DNA of 64,000 nucleotides from Trissonchulus latispiculum (GCA_030248195.1 JASAND010026798.1:124001-188000); one strand, 5' to 3'; numbered from the stretch's first letter, positions 1-12,446 are shown. Notes: generated from the sequence alone by a model not told the origin. Numbers and translations: made by a program.

Positions 1-273
1 GCAGGGTGACGTTTCAAACGAGTAGCTGAACGATTACTAGTCTGAACAGCCAGAGTCAAGGCTGCTGGGTCACCCATTTGTGCCTCTGTTGGACGTTGTT
101 TATGTCAAGTTTTGCAATTATGTATCGATTAAGTGCTTTCTTTACCCCTACGAACTAAAGAACAACTCTCCCTATCCTAGTAACATGCGAAATATCAGCC
201 AAACCGGTTAACCCCAGCGAATATTATGGTATTTGGCAACTCTTTTTAGGGTTTTAAAATTAATTATTGGAAT

Positions 274-531
274 TTACTCCATGTAGTCATATTCATTTAT
301 ACAGAAACGCAGACAGTCAAAATCTGAGAAATAGCAATCCTTCTGGCATTGTACTGTTTTGTTTCTGGACGTTACGATGTTCTGTACGCAGTTGCTGCAA
401 CAGTTCGGAGTTTTACTGTATTCAGGTTTCTCGCATTTGCTGACACAAAACTTGAGTGTCTTCGTAGGAAGCATTGTGACTGCTGTATTGGGTAAACCAA
501 CCAGAACAAGTATGAGAAATAAACTTATCAT
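274..531 (-). CDS. Small secreted cysteine-rich protein (candidate, 85 aa)
   Basis: This is a single-exon minus-strand frame. The frame stays open upstream, but the ATG at 531 is the likely start because it begins a typical signal peptide (MISLFLILVLVG...). The mature part has nine cysteines spaced as C-x3-C, CC-x2-C, C-x3-C and C-x3-C. Paired C-x3-C motifs are typical of small disulphide-stabilised helical hairpins in secreted peptides; that fold assignment is inference. An odd cysteine count could mean dimerisation or a missed exon. The stop is TAA at 274-276. The flank at about 600-740 contains GGAATTCCGTTAACGG-type repeat sequence also seen near 15.3 and 15.86 kb, so the promoter region may be transposon-derived. 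No family is recognised and no activity is claimed. Confidence 0.5.
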   Translation of the reverse strand: MISLFLILVLVGLPNTAVTMLPTKTLKFCVSKCEKPEYSKTPNCCSNCVQNIVTSRNKTVQCQKDCYFSDFDCLRFCINEYDYME

Positions 532-1056
532 CTTAATGCGTCTTTCAAAAAGGTTAGCAGGCTGGCGTGAACGGAATCCGGAAAGCGAACCAGGGAAAGC
601 TGGAATTCCGTTAACGGACGGGGTAAATTCCGGAATCACCTCGGCAGAAACGGATTTTCAAAAATTCAAGACGGGGAATTCCATTTTGGAAAGGCGTTGT
701 ACGTTAACAGAATTCCGGAATCCCGTCAACGTCAGGCAAACGATAAATGCCTATAAGAGTCAACCTAGCTAATAGCATATAATGCTGTAATGGATACAAT
801 GTTTATAACTGTCTGGCAGGCTGGGAGTAGGGGGGGAGTGGGTTGTTGATTATTTGAGAGAGGGAGGGAATACCATGGTTTCACCGGAAATCCTTGGTGG
901 GGGAGGGAGAAAAGGGTCGAGGGGGGTAAACTTTGGAAATTTGGTTGGCTACCCGCGAAATATAATGGGGAGAACCCCCCCCCACAATAGAGAACCTCTG
1001 GAAATCTAAAAATGACCCAAAGTTAAAATCTGGCTTGGGGGGGTGTCTCAAAAATA

Positions 1057-1066
1057 GGATATATTA

Positions 1067-1146
<80 letters not shown>
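1057..1146. repeat. (TA)n microsatellite
   Basis: This is a near-pure TA dinucleotide tract with one C interruption. Short 'open frames' alternating Tyr and Ile over such tracts are artefacts. Similar tracts lie at about 3725-3770, 4821-4892, 5210-5236, 15521-15572, 25637-25675 and 50736-50818. Confidence 0.95.
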
Positions 1147-1147
<1 letters not shown>

Positions 1148-2467
1148 CAAAAAACTACCCAAACTGTACCCCTATTTTTTCAGCTAAAAAGGGCCCTTTA
1201 TTGACATGGCATCTACTAATATCGACATAAATATACTCCAAAACTACTCGTATTGCGTTTTACAACCTATTTTTTTAGCGTTTTTAACTATATATTTGCA
1301 GACAATTTTATCAATTTTTTAAAAAATTGCAAACATTGCAAAAATTTGACATTTTTTCTCTTGTTGGGACTTGGGTTGGGACCCCATTTTAGGGGGGGGG
1401 GGTAGGGGGGGGGTCTGAGCTCGGCTTTTGGGGGGGGGGCTCACACGAATCCCCATTTCCAGAATACAATTGGAAAACAGTTTCCAATTTTTATCCGTAA
1501 CTTCCCTGATTGTTACCAAAATTGTTTCTAATAGTTTTCTATATATATATATATTTTTTTTTTCTAATTGTTTTCTTGTGGTTTTGTAATTAATTTCTGT
1601 TAATTTTTTCAAACCAGGCACCACTTTATAATTGTTTTCTGAATTATTTCTAATTGATTATATATATGCACAATAATTTCTTTTTTCTTTCAAATTAATT
1701 TCCTAATAAAAGTTAACAAATTCTAAATATATAACCCAGTCATTACCTACCTATTTTCTACCTACCTACCCACCTACCTATTTTCCAAAATTCCGAGGGT
1801 GGGGTCGGCACTTTTCCATTTGGGGGGAGGGGTCCCCCCCCCAAGTATATATATATATAGCCATGGGGGGAAAAACCCATATTTTCGGATTTTGGCTGGA
1901 ACTTTTTTAATATAAGGGTTATATATCTGAGAACTTTATATATATACCATCGTACTTGGCGTACTGCGGCGTTTCATGCGCAAATTGTAGAGCAGATCGA
2001 GTATGTCTGTGAAGTTTCAGTCCCGTATATATCACTTATATGACAGCTACTTTTTGGTCCAACCATGCCAAAATTTTGCAAAAGTTTGGACCGATGTAAC
2101 TTTTGACTGGGTTGGATTTGGAATAAGATGATAATCAAAACGTAGACACCCAGAGTCAGACCAACCTTATTCCGCTACCGGTTTCGAGGCTCCACGGCGG
2201 GCCTCTTCTTCTGGCGATCCTTCACACGCTGCAATCGTTCCTGGGGGGGTCAAATTCCGGGGGATCCAAGTTCGGTTGAATAGGCAAATGGGAAAATTGG
2301 GGTCTCTGGGAGGGTAGGAATCCGGGGGACTGGGGGGCCGGGAGGGCTGGGAGGGCTCAAAATTGGGATTGTTACCACTGTTGCTGTTGTTGTTGTTGGC
2401 GACAATATATATCTGGGGCTGCATTGCCGGGCGGGCTTTCATTGCCGCGACCCCTATGATATATATA

Positions 2468-3723
2468 GCAAGCTTAACAAAAAAATCACCCGAAATTTTA
2501 ACAAAAAAAATCACCCCACCCTGAGTCACAGGAAAGTCGCAGAGACCCAATTTTTTGCATGGTGATAGCCACACATCTCGACATTACAGCCTGTGAGTTT
2601 GAGCCCCTAGGCCCTCTCCATGCGTTCAGGGCAGACCTTTAAGTGAGGGTACCCAAAAGTGACCTCAAAAACGTTCATGACCGAAGTTCGAATTTCGGCT
2701 GCTATTTACTAAGGGAAAACCCTAGGCAACCCATATTGTGCATGTGACATGTCCTGACTGTGGGCTATCGATACATATATAGAAGTTCCCAGTCGGACCT
2801 CTGAGCCGTCCTGGGGTGGGTGATTTTTTTTGTTAAAATTTTAACAAATAAAAAATCACTTTCATATTTTGTTACTGAAGTCAGGATAGCAGCTAGAGCA
2901 AAACTAACGCCAAATTCCAGCTCAGCGACCTCGAAAACCCTTATAGCCGTTATTTTTGAGGTTGTCTGACACTTTTGGGAGTCCAACCTGGTAACCAGCC
3001 GGGCCTGAATCGTCCGACGGTAAACGTGATTCCGGAAGTCAGTATTAGACTATAGTTACATAAAAACTAATGCCAGATTTGAATTCAGCGCCCTGGAAAA
3101 CCCCCTAGGACATGTTTTTAGCCATTTCGGTCTGCCCATTTGGTACCTGGAGGGTCCGGAAGGGTCCGGAAGGGGTCACGTGACCGTGGGTCATATACCG
3201 CCAACATACGAAGTCCTAAGTTTCTGTGCCAAAACGACTGGAAATAAGTTATAATCACTCACAAACACGAAAAACCAACATTTTAGCCTTTAAAATGGCA
3301 TTTTAGAGCCACCAGACTTCATACTAGACCCTGCCGGGGGTCATCAGTGACCTGACCACTAAGACGTCGGCGGGGTCAGTTGCCCTAATTGGAACACTAG
3401 GTTGGTGGTTTGGGGTTATAAATACGTTATTTAGTGCGCTCTATCCAAAACTGATGAGAAAAAGTTGCTATAGCTGCTCTCTGGGATCCGATCCGCCACT
3501 GATTTTTTTTTGTTAACGGGTGATTTTTTTGTTAAACCTTTAACAAAAAAAGCACACATTTTCGTCTACTGCTACTTACTGGTAGGCTGTAGAGCAACGA
3601 AACTGGGGTGGTTTTAAAGCTTAGCCCAAGACCTATCCATGGGTCCTCAAAGTAATCGATTTGGTTTAGTTTTGCGAAAGTTCCAGCCAAAAAACCGAAT
3701 TTTGATTTTTTTTGTTAAGCTTG

Positions 3724-3724
<1 letters not shown>
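2468..3724. mobile_element. Non-autonomous element with GCAAGCTTAAC termini in TA target
   Basis: The left end reads GCAAGCTTAACAAAAAAATC and the right end is its reverse complement (TTTTTTTGTTAAGCTTGC). Both are flanked directly by TATATA. The interior carries further inverted GTTAA..TTAAC/GTGATTTTT motifs near 2820-2870 and 3515-3560. It also holds two diverged direct copies (about 2880-2960 and 3030-3150) of a 'cagcgncctngaaaacccc' segment. No coding capacity is seen. A TA target suggests a Tc1/mariner-like or other TA-specific mobiliser, but the flanking (TA)n makes the duplication unprovable. Confidence 0.6.

Positions 3725-3770
<46 letters not shown>
3725..3770. repeat. (TA)n tract abutting the element end
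   Basis: This is a pure TA tract immediately outside the right terminus of the 2468-3724 element. It could be an expanded TA target site. Confidence 0.9.
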
Positions 3771-3772
<2 letters not shown>

Positions 3773-4149
3773 CCTGCCTTTTATTTTTGACGATGAAGGA
3801 ACGCACACTAGTATAAATATTTACTTAACAATCTAAAGCAGAAATATTTCAATAATTAGTGGCTTTAGCGAGGAAGAATAAAACAAAGAAAGGTTGTTGC
3901 GACGTTGCCATGACCGAAAAATAGTACACTACGTAAGAAAAAGCGGGGGTCTGGGGGCGGCAGCCCCAAGCTAAAAGCTAGAGCTTTTTTTAAAATTTAA
4001 AGCACTTTGGAAATTTTTTAGAGCATTTTGTGGTTAGCGGAAGCAAAATTTGACTGTGCATTTATGTGTGCATTTTTAAATTCGAGAGTGTGCATTTTGG
4101 AAAAAAAGTGTGCATATGCACAGTAAAATGCACAAAAAAACCCCTGGAT

Positions 4150-4640
4150 AAGTCGCATCGAAAATAAATACACCACTTTTCACAAAGGCCTGCCAGAAAA
4201 AACCAAGATCATGTCAGAAATCTCTGATCTGTTTGGACTGTCAAGGATCGTACATACGAAATAGAAGAAATGTTTCGTCCTTAAACTGTAACATTTTTGT
4301 GATGGGTTTTATACAATCAATGCAGAAAAGAACAACAACATCAAACTGCAAGATTTTCTGGTGGGTTTTAAATTTTAATCAATAGAGAAGAGAAGTGCGT
4401 GTAAAAAATAGCTGAAGTCATGTTTGTGCGTAGTTTCCAATGTCAGTCAAATTTAGGCATCTATTATTAAAACAAACTGTAATAATGAAACCTTGCACAG
4501 AAAAGCTGCAAATTGTTTATGAAAAAACTCAACGGAACGTCTGATCAACGGTCAAGGCAGTCACGACAAAACGTGTGGCATTTCTGGCAGACTTCTTTTG
4601 TACGTTTGGAAGTCTATCATTTTGGAGAGAATTGAACCAC
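4150..4640 (+). repeat. Dispersed repeat copy (shared with 6905-7160 and 8265-8640)
   Basis: The segment with GATGGGTTTTATACAATCAA and the following 'caagattttctggtgggtttt' block recurs in inverted orientation at 6905-7160 and in direct orientation at 8265-8400. Its later half (AAAAAACTCAACGGAA..., TTTGTACGTTTGGAAGTCTA) recurs at about 8490-8620. It is therefore one copy of a family that also forms the arms of the 6905-8365 palindrome. Confidence 0.75.
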
Positions 4641-4817
4641 TATAACTGCACAAAGCATAAAATTGGTGATTGTTCTTCATTTTAAGCAAGATGTTAAAGA
4701 AAATTTGCAATATATTGTTTAGTGAAACGTCAGAAAGTCTTAGGATGGGTCTGACAAATTTGGGTGGGTGGGGTTTGGCATTTGTCAGTTCGTGGTGGGG
4801 CCATATTTGCTTAATTC

Positions 4818-4820
<3 letters not shown>

Positions 4821-4892
<72 letters not shown>
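4821..4892. repeat. (TA)n microsatellite
   Basis: This is a TA tract with a single phase break. It is followed directly by a GC-rich block with no recognisable gene. Confidence 0.95.
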
Positions 4893-4897
<5 letters not shown>

Positions 4898-4984
4898 GTA
4901 GATATGGGGTGGGCGCCCGGGCGGGCGCCCCCCCCCCGAAGCCCCTTTGCCCCCCTGGAAATTTTGTCAGCGAAAAATTTTTAA

Positions 4985-5190
4985 GGTCGCGAGAGATGAG
5001 ATCAGGGCCGACAAAGCCCGGCCCGGCCCGGCGGGCCGGGCCGGGCCGCGCAGACCTGGTTTCCCGTCAGGGCCGGGCCGTGCCGGGCCAGAGGAAAAGT
5101 TAGTAAGGGCCGGGCCGGGCCGCGCAGCTTCCAACGAAAAAAAAGCCCGGCCCGGCCCGGCCCTGTTCGGCCCTGCCAAGCCCTGACGTT
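4985..5190. repeat. GGCCCG/CGGGCC low-complexity block
   Basis: This is dense repetition of GGCCCGGCCC and its complement around a few unique words. All six frames stay open through it, which comes from composition (GPAGR/ARPGP) rather than coding. Related GGCCGG-rich sequence occurs inside the hAT-like element at 33992-35180. Confidence 0.8.
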
Positions 5191-5884
5191 TTTCACATTA
5201 ATTTATTGCATATATATATATATATATATATATATCCACTTTCCAATTCTAAGAATTGATTTTGCCTTCCTAAATTCAAAATTTCTTGCTGTCTTTGTCA
5301 GGGGCGGATCCAGGGGGGGGCGGGGGGGGGGGGGCGGCCGCCCCCCCCCTTCGCGATTCGAAGGTAGGAAAAATTAAGGAGGGAAAGAGGAAAAAGGGCA
5401 AAAAAGCAAAAAATTTCGCGCCTTCGGCGCGAATTTTCTACTTTTTAACCGCATATTTATTGCATTTGTGAAGAATGCATCCGATTTCTCGAAGAAAATT
5501 ACCATATATATTGAATTAATGTGGTGATTGCGATGATAACTTCAAATGTGATTTCTCAAGATTTCACAACATATATAAGTTCCACATTTTCGTAGAAGAA
5601 GAAGAAGAAAACATTTCCGTATATACGCTTTTCAAAATTTATGTTTATGCGTCGTTATTCATGCAAGCCATTTCATTGTTGGATTAAAAGTATATAAGCA
5701 AAAGCTAAATGAGCGTCAATATGAGCCCAAGAGAAACGTAGCGGCTCATATTAGCCGTTTAAATCTTGTCCTCTACTACTTATTTAGATGTTGGCTCATA
5801 TTAAACATTTTAAATCTTGTCCTTGACACATTTAAATGTTGACCATCATAGCTCATATTAACTTTTTCATGCGACTGCAAGGAG

Positions 5885-6110
5885 CATTTTTCCTGGTTGT
5901 AAATTGTAAAAAAGTAAAAATGTTAAAAAACATTTTTACAGTTATTAACAGTAGCTAACAGGTTTTTTACACTTTTTAACACCAATTTTTTACACTTTTT
6001 AACCCTAGATTTTTTACATATTTTTAACATTTTTTAACACTACTTTTCTGAATTTTTTACACTTTTTTACAAATTTTTTACACTTTTTTTACACTTTTTC
6101 ACAGACCGTT
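5885..6110. repeat. TTTTTACAC-rich degenerate tandem repeat
   Basis: The region is built from irregular copies of TTTTTTACACTTTTTAACAC. A second cluster lies at about 10620-10735, ending in the reverse complement GTGTAAAAAA. No gene is visible in either. Confidence 0.7.
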
Positions 6111-6589
6111 GATTGTGAAAAATAGTGTTTCAAGTATATATAGTATACATTGCAGACAGATTTTGTTTCAGTACGCGAAAATCACCTTAAATGTATTTTA
6201 TTTCAACAAGTAAAAAATGACATTAAAAGTAAAGACGGTGGTTGGACAATGCTGAGGATTTTTTGTGAATTCATTTACGATCAATAAGTTCCCGACTGTA
6301 AGTCAGTTGCAATTGAATCTCGTGCCAGACATATAACCTACTGAGAGGATTGTTTCCATTCTTTGAAAATTTGGAAATCCTGCAAGATGGTTTCTTTACA
6401 TAAGTGAACATCTCAGTCAATAAAATTTAACAAATGTCCAATTAATCCTAAGGCATAATGGAACAGTATTTCAGAATCAAATATTTCACAGCTAAAATAA
6501 TTTCTGAAATCTAAAACACCATCTGATAGATTTTTATAAACCGAACATTCTCGTTATTTGAAACTGCTTTTGATTTTCCGATCTCACTA

Positions 6590-6895
6590 AGTGTAACGCG
6601 AAAAAAAGCACTTAATACTTTTTGCCTCACAATACAAAATTTCAATTTTTAGTGTTAAAATGGCTCACTTAGACTTTTTTGCCTCAAGAAAAAATACGTA
6701 CTTGGATTTTTATTGGAAATTTTACATTGAGTAATATGTGCTAAGTAACATGAATTTGCTGTAACTTTCCCAATATACATCGGATCACTTAGGTTCTTTT
6801 GCCAAAAAACTTCTACAGGCTTTCTCATTGATGGTACACACCGTAACTCAATTTTGGCAAAAACGTTACTTAGCACTTTTTGCATCTGGGCCGAC
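6590..6895. repeat. Copy of the CTAAGTAAC element family
   Basis: This block is collinear with 50550-50924, with shared words such as CTAAGTAACATGAATTTGCT and CGGATCACTTAG. It lacks the (TA)n expansion that splits the 50-kb copy, so it shows the uninterrupted state. Confidence 0.75.
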
Positions 6896-6904
6896 GTAAT
6901 ATAT

Positions 6905-8365
6905 TCTCACTTCTGTTCTCTATTGATTAAAGTTTAAAACCCACCAGAAAATCTTGCAGTTTGTTATTGTTGTTCTTTTCTGCATTGATTGTATAAAACC
7001 CATCACAAAAATGTTACAGTTTAAGGACAAAACATTTCTTATATTTCGTATGTACGATCCTTGACAGTCCAAACAGAAACAGATCAGAGATTTCTGCTAT
7101 GATTTGGGTTTTTCTGGCAGGCCTCTGTGAAAAGTGGTCTATTTATTTTCGATGCGACTATCAAGGAACAGTAGATGTTTCAGGTGTTAGAGAAGTCGAT
7201 CTGTCTGCTGGTGAACGTGGGCCTTGTGCTATTCCAGACAGCATGGATGGTAGATCTGTGGCCACCGAGGAATTGTCACCAGAAAAAGGTATGTGACTTC
7301 TTTTGCTTATTATGCTGAATATTATCTATGGCATCATGCCTACAGCCTGTTGTTGAAGCCCAATTCTCTATTTCATTTCGAATTTTTGTTGTCGAAATTA
7401 GCAAATTTTGCAGATGACACCCAAAACTTACTAAAACTTGGGGTAACGGGTCTTTCCCATTATCCACCCCCCCCCATAGCTTCGTAAGAGTACTGATGAA
7501 GATGCACACTTTAACGGATTGAGTTGAAGTTTGGTAGGGGTTGGTCTTCGGACCTGCTTATTTTAAAAATGCAAAAATTTTAAAACTTAAAATTTTTGTA
7601 TTGTAAGGGGGGACCAAGAGGAATTGAAAACGTTCTTGTCATCGATTTTGGTGAAAAGATGTTAGGGGTTTTCGGGGTCGTAGAACACGAATCTGAAATC
7701 CGTTTTTCGATCAAGCTTTTTATTAGCTCAATATAAGCTAAAGTTCTAAGCTTAAGATGTAAGCTTAGCCTGAGCTAACGAAAAGCTGGATGGAAAAACC
7801 GATTTCAGATTAGTGCTTTACGACCCCGAAAACTCCTACTGTTATATACATCTTTTCAGCAAAATCGAAGACAAAAAATTTTTCGGTCCCCCTTCCCAAA
7901 CCAAAATTTTCATAATTTTTAAAATTTTAAAATTTTTTGCATTTTTCAAATCAGCTACCCCTACCAAATTTCAACTCAATCCATCAAAGTGTGCATCTTC
8001 AGTACTTCTGCGAAGCTATGGGGTGGGGGATTATGGGAAAGACCCGTTACCCCAAGTTTGAGTAAAGTTTGGGGGTCATCTGCAAAATTTACTAACTTCG
8101 ACAACAAAAATTCGAAATGAAATAGAGAATTGGGCTTCAACAACAGGCTGTAGGCATGATGCCATAGATAATACTCAGCATAATAAGCAAAAGAAGTCAC
8201 ATACCTTTTTTCTGGTGACAAATCCTCGGTGGCCACAGATCTACCATCCATGCTGCTGGGTTTTATACAATTAATGCAGAAAAAAGAACAACAACAACAA
8301 ACTGCAAGATTTTCTGGTGGGTTTTAAATTTTAATCAATAGAGAAGAGAAGTGAGAATATAAGGT
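6905..8365. mobile_element. Long imperfect palindrome (foldback-like element), ~1.46 kb
   Basis: The left arm (6905-7560) reappears reverse-complemented at about 7950-8365; for example CAACTCAATCCATCAAAGTG on the right mirrors the left arm. The centre (about 7620-7900) is a second, smaller inverted structure around AAGCTTAAGATGTAAGCTTA. That centre is closely related to the separate palindrome at 57108-57720. The left arm includes a block (7015-7160) absent from the right arm but present at 4150-4280, so the arms are not simple copies. No transposase is present. Confidence 0.7.
7184..7288 (+). other. Exon-like fragment inside palindrome arm (35 codons)
   Basis: A frame with non-repetitive composition (REVDLSAGERG..., MDGRSVATEELSPEK) is bounded by an acceptor-like GTTTCAG at 7183 and a donor GTATGTG at 7289. 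Both ends are phase 1, so the exon would be skippable. The 3' half is mirrored in the right arm at about 8203-8255. It may be a captured host-gene exon or an exon of a former autonomous element. No homologue is recognised. Confidence 0.3.
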
Positions 8366-9228
8366 GTAAAAATAGCTAAAGTCATGTTATGTTCTTAGTT
8401 TTCAATATCAGCCAAATTCAGACATCTTTATTTATTAAAACAAACTGTCATAATGAAACCTTGCACAGAAATGCTGCAAATTGTTTATGAAAAAACTCAA
8501 CGGAAGGTCTTATCAACGGACAAGGCAGTCAGGACATCAACGTTCAAGGCAGTCACGACAGAAAGTGTGGCTACAACTGAACATTTTTGGCAGACTTCTT
8601 TTGTACGTTTGGAAGTCTAACATCTTGCAGAAAATTGAACCACTAATTAATTTTACTTGCGTTAATTTAATTAATTAATTAAAGCAGGAGCGCTAATGAA
8701 CAATGAGTTTATAAATTAAAATTTTGGTGGAATTTTTACACATTTTTAAGCATTTTAAGCTTAAATTTAAGTTAAAAATAGTCAATTTTTTAGCTCATTT
8801 AATTTAATTTAATTAATTAAATTAATAAATTAAAGCAGGAGCGCTAACGCCTCGATGGGGGGGGGCTCACCGACAACGGCGCCTTAGTTTTTGCCAGATA
8901 GGTTATTTTTGTAAATATATAATGCAAAAAATCGCAAAAAATAACTAATTATTCGTGTTTTTAAGCAACAATTAGTGGAAATTTATGAAAAGATCCGGCA
9001 AAGCCTGAAAATCTTTTGAAAATTTAGGGTAAAAATGGTTAAAAAGGGCAACTTTTGGGAAGTGGGGGGCTCCTCGACTGAGGGGGGGGGGACCTTCCAC
9101 AAGTAGTAGAAAGTAAGCCAGCCTCTCATGCTTAGGTGCCCAGAAAATGCCAGATTTTAAGGATTTCTGGTCAAGGCTTTCAAAAAGTTTCCGGCTTCGC
9201 CGAACAATTTTTGAGCAAAAAACTTTTT

Positions 9229-9675
9229 GGTCCAAAATTTCCTCACTGATGGCAATTTTCTAAAACATTGTCGCGACCTCAGCGCCTGCGACAATATCCC
9301 TTTACTATTCTAGAATTCGAAATTCTCAGATTCTAAGCTTAATTTCCAAAATTTCCTCACTGATGGCAATTTTCTAAAACATTGTCGCGACCTCAGCGCC
9401 TGCGACAATATCCCTTTAGTATTCTAGAATTCGAAATTCTCAGATTCTAAGCTTAATTTCCAAAATTTCCTCACTGATGGCAATTTTCTAAAACATTGTC
9501 GCGACCTCAGCGCCTGCGACAATATCCCTTTAGTATTCTAGAATTCGAAATTCTCAGATTCTAAGCTTAATTTCCAAAATTTCCTCACTGATGGCAATTT
9601 TCTAAAACATTGTCGCGACCTCAGCGCCTGCGACAATATCCCTTTAGTATTCTAGAATTCGAAATTCTCAGATTT
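9229..9675. repeat. 114-bp tandem repeat, ~4 copies
   Basis: The word CCTCACTGATGGCAATTTTC starts at 9241, 9355, 9469 and 9583, an exact period of 114. Copies differ by about one base (ACTATTC versus AGTATTC). Each unit contains the dyad TTGTCGC...GCGACAA separated by 13 bases. The array ends about 20 bp before a foldback element. It has no spacers and is not CRISPR-like. Confidence 0.95.
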
Positions 9676-9696
9676 TGGAAATTGCAATGGTAATAT

Positions 9697-10358
9697 CAAG
9701 AGTACATATAGAATAAGAGTATGAAACTCTTACGCTACTATGTACTAAACATGCTTGATATGCTCGGGTCACTAACTCGGGACCCCCCCGAAAGTTTCGG
9801 GGGGGTCCCACCCTACACTAATTACATGCTTTCATATAAGTGTGTGTCTGCTCGCTGATTCGCTAATTAGCTTAGGCTTACGATAGGCATTTTATTAGTA
9901 ATTTTTAATTAATTAATTATAACTTTAATTAGGTTAATGTAATTAAAAAACTAATTCGACGACTTTGTAGCATTTTTTCTGCTCCTTCCAATGATATAAA
10001 AATTGTTGCACAAAACAAAAATTCGTAGGAATGTAGTCTGCAACAATTTTTATATCGTTGGAAAGAGTAGAAAAAATGCTACAAAGTTGTCGACTTAGTT
10101 TTTTAATTACATTAACCTAATTAAAGTTATAATTAATTAATTAAAAATTACTAATAAAATGCCTATCGTAAGCCTAAGCTAATTAGCGAATCAGCGAGCA
10201 GACACACACTTATATGAAAGCATGTAATTAGTGTAGGGTGGGACCCCCCCCCCCGAAACTTTCGGGGGGGGTCCCGAGTTAGTGACCCGAGCATATCAAG
10301 CATGTTTAGTACATAGTAGCGTAAGAGTTTCATACTCTTATTCTATTATGTACTCTTG
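9697..10358. mobile_element. Foldback MITE, CAAGAGTACATA termini, 7-bp TSD
   Basis: A 662-bp element consists of two arms of about 310-330 bp around a loop near 10010-10040. It starts CAAGAGTACATA and ends with the reverse complement TACTCTTG. It is flanked on both sides by the direct repeat GTAATAT (9690-9696 and 10359-10365). Each arm carries its own C7/G7 hairpin around GAAAGTTTC. No coding region is present. A second member with the same termini lies at 18897-19307. Confidence 0.85.
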
Positions 10359-11030
10359 GTAATATATACTAATGCAAATAATGCAAATGGCACTTTCTAT
10401 GTTTTTCTTTTGCTTAAAATTTGTCGTCACTTTATAAATGCTAAAAGAAAACATGAATAGTTTCTGGAGAATTGTGAGCAGTTAACAAAATTCTTGGTCA
10501 ATTATCAAAATAAATAAATGCCTTAGTGGCTTTGGCATGCAATGAATGCTTAAATTAATATTTTCTGACAGTTGAACAACGCGGCCAATCATTACTGTGG
10601 CACAGAGGAAGTGAATTGACATCGAAACTTTTTTACACATTTTTTACACTTTTTAACACTTTATTACACTTTTTAACACTTTTTTACACTGTTAAAAAAC
10701 AGGTGTAAAAAATTAATTACTTTTTTACATGTAAATTAACAACCCTTAGCTAATATGCATGCAAAGTTTCAGCCCAATCGAGCAATCCAAGCGTCAAGTT
10801 AGGATGCTTCAAAGTTGATCGCAACAGATTGCTTCAAAATGAGCTGAAATTGAAACTTTGAAGGCCATTTTCTCACGCATACAAGGGAATTTGGAGAAAC
10901 GGATTGCGCAGTGATACTTTGACCAACAATGGTTACAACATATGTGAAAATGAAGGAAATCGGAGAGAGTCGATTTTAAAACCAATCGCGGCCTATGTCA
11001 TAATCTACGACCCTTAGAAAAAGCTAGTCA

Positions 11031-12446
11031 TATATATATGAGTCGATTTCTGAGAAATTCGACTGTGCTGCCTGTACTTCCGGACAACCTTCAAAAATCG
11101 ATTTGGCTCAAACTTTCAGGACTTGTAGCAATCTGACGTAAAAGGAAAACCTTCAAATATTAGAGCTCAACTCCGTATATTCAACGAGTTATAGCAAAAT
11201 TTGTGATTTTCGACTCTGCCACTGACGTCGCCGTAGGACTTCACCAATCAAAATTGTGCTCAGGCCGATAGAGAAGTGTCAGACAGTTCATATCCTAACC
11301 ATATAGGCACCACACATGGGGCACCTATCGCTGCCAGTTTGAGTTTTCTAGCGGTCATGTTCCGCAGTTTGCGACGGTCGAACCTTAGCTTAAGCCTCCA
11401 AGCTCAGTAGGCGCATTTCCACATTTTTTGAAGTAGCGACCTCATTATGCCTTAGTACCACGCAATTTTTATAAATATTATTTATCTATATGGTACCAAT
11501 GTCCATGCCAAAAATGAGCAAAATCCCAGACCCACTTTTGAGATATGGCCATTCAAAGTTCGAAAAATCGCCGTTTTTGAGCCAAAACAGCGATTATGGC
11601 AACTTTGACCCGCCATAGCTGACTAATGAAAAAAGATATCGGCGTAATATTTTAGACATATAACCTAGGTACCCTTGGCAATGTTTCGGGCAAGTTTCAG
11701 CCAAATCGGAGAAATTTATTTTTTTCGATTTTTCGGCCCATTTTGGGGGGGATGAAAAATCCAAAAAAATAAAATTTCTCCAATTTGGCTGAAACTTGCC
11801 CGAAACATTGCCAAGGGTACCTAGGTTATATGTCTAAAATATTACGCCGATATCTTTTTTCATTAGTCGGCTATGGCGGGTCAAAGTTGCCATAATCACT
11901 GTTTTGGCTCAAAAACGGCGATTTTTCGAACTTTGAATGGCCATATCTCAAAAGTGGGTCTGGGATTTCGCTCATTTTTGGCATGGACATTGGTACCAAA
12001 TAGATAAATAATATTTATAAAAATTGCGTGGTACTAAGGCATAATGAGGTCGCTATGTCAAAAATGTGGAAATGCGCCTACTGAGCTTGGAGGCTTAAGC
12101 TAAGGTTCGACCGTCGCAAACTGCGGAACATGACCGCTAGAAAACTCAAACTGGCAGGGATAGGTGCCCCATCTGTGGTGCCTGTATGGTTAAGATATGA
12201 ACTGTCTGACTCTTCTCTATCGGCCTGAGCACAATCTTGATTGGTGAAGTCCTACGGCGACGTCAGTGGCAGAGTCGAAAATCACGAATTTTGCTATAGC
12301 TCGTTGAATATACGGAGTTGAGCTCTAATATTTGAAGGTTTTCTTTTTACGTCAGGTTGATACAAGTCCTGAAAGTTTGAGCCAAATCGATTTTTGAAGG
12401 TTGTCCAAGTTATGGTTGACCCTACCAGAAATCGGCTCATATATAC
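11031..12446. mobile_element. 1.4-kb near-perfect palindrome
   Basis: The arms are about 700 bp and centred near 11740. The left arm words GGTACCCTTGGCAATGTTTC, GTACCACGCAATTTTTATAA and GACAACCTTCAAAAATCG all recur reverse-complemented on the right. A few substitutions, such as CGATAGAGAAGTG against TAGAGAAGAG, show modest divergence. The outer ends lie in TATATATGAG/CTCATATATA, so a TA-type target is possible but unproven. No open frame of note is seen. Confidence 0.85.

Noticed and set aside
2580..2760. Possible tRNA or SINE A/B box (GTTCGAATTTCGG near 2695)
   Set aside because: No cloverleaf pairing or matching A box at proper spacing could be found.
9229..9675. CRISPR array
   Set aside because: The units are contiguous 114-bp tandem copies without unique spacers, and the DNA is eukaryotic.
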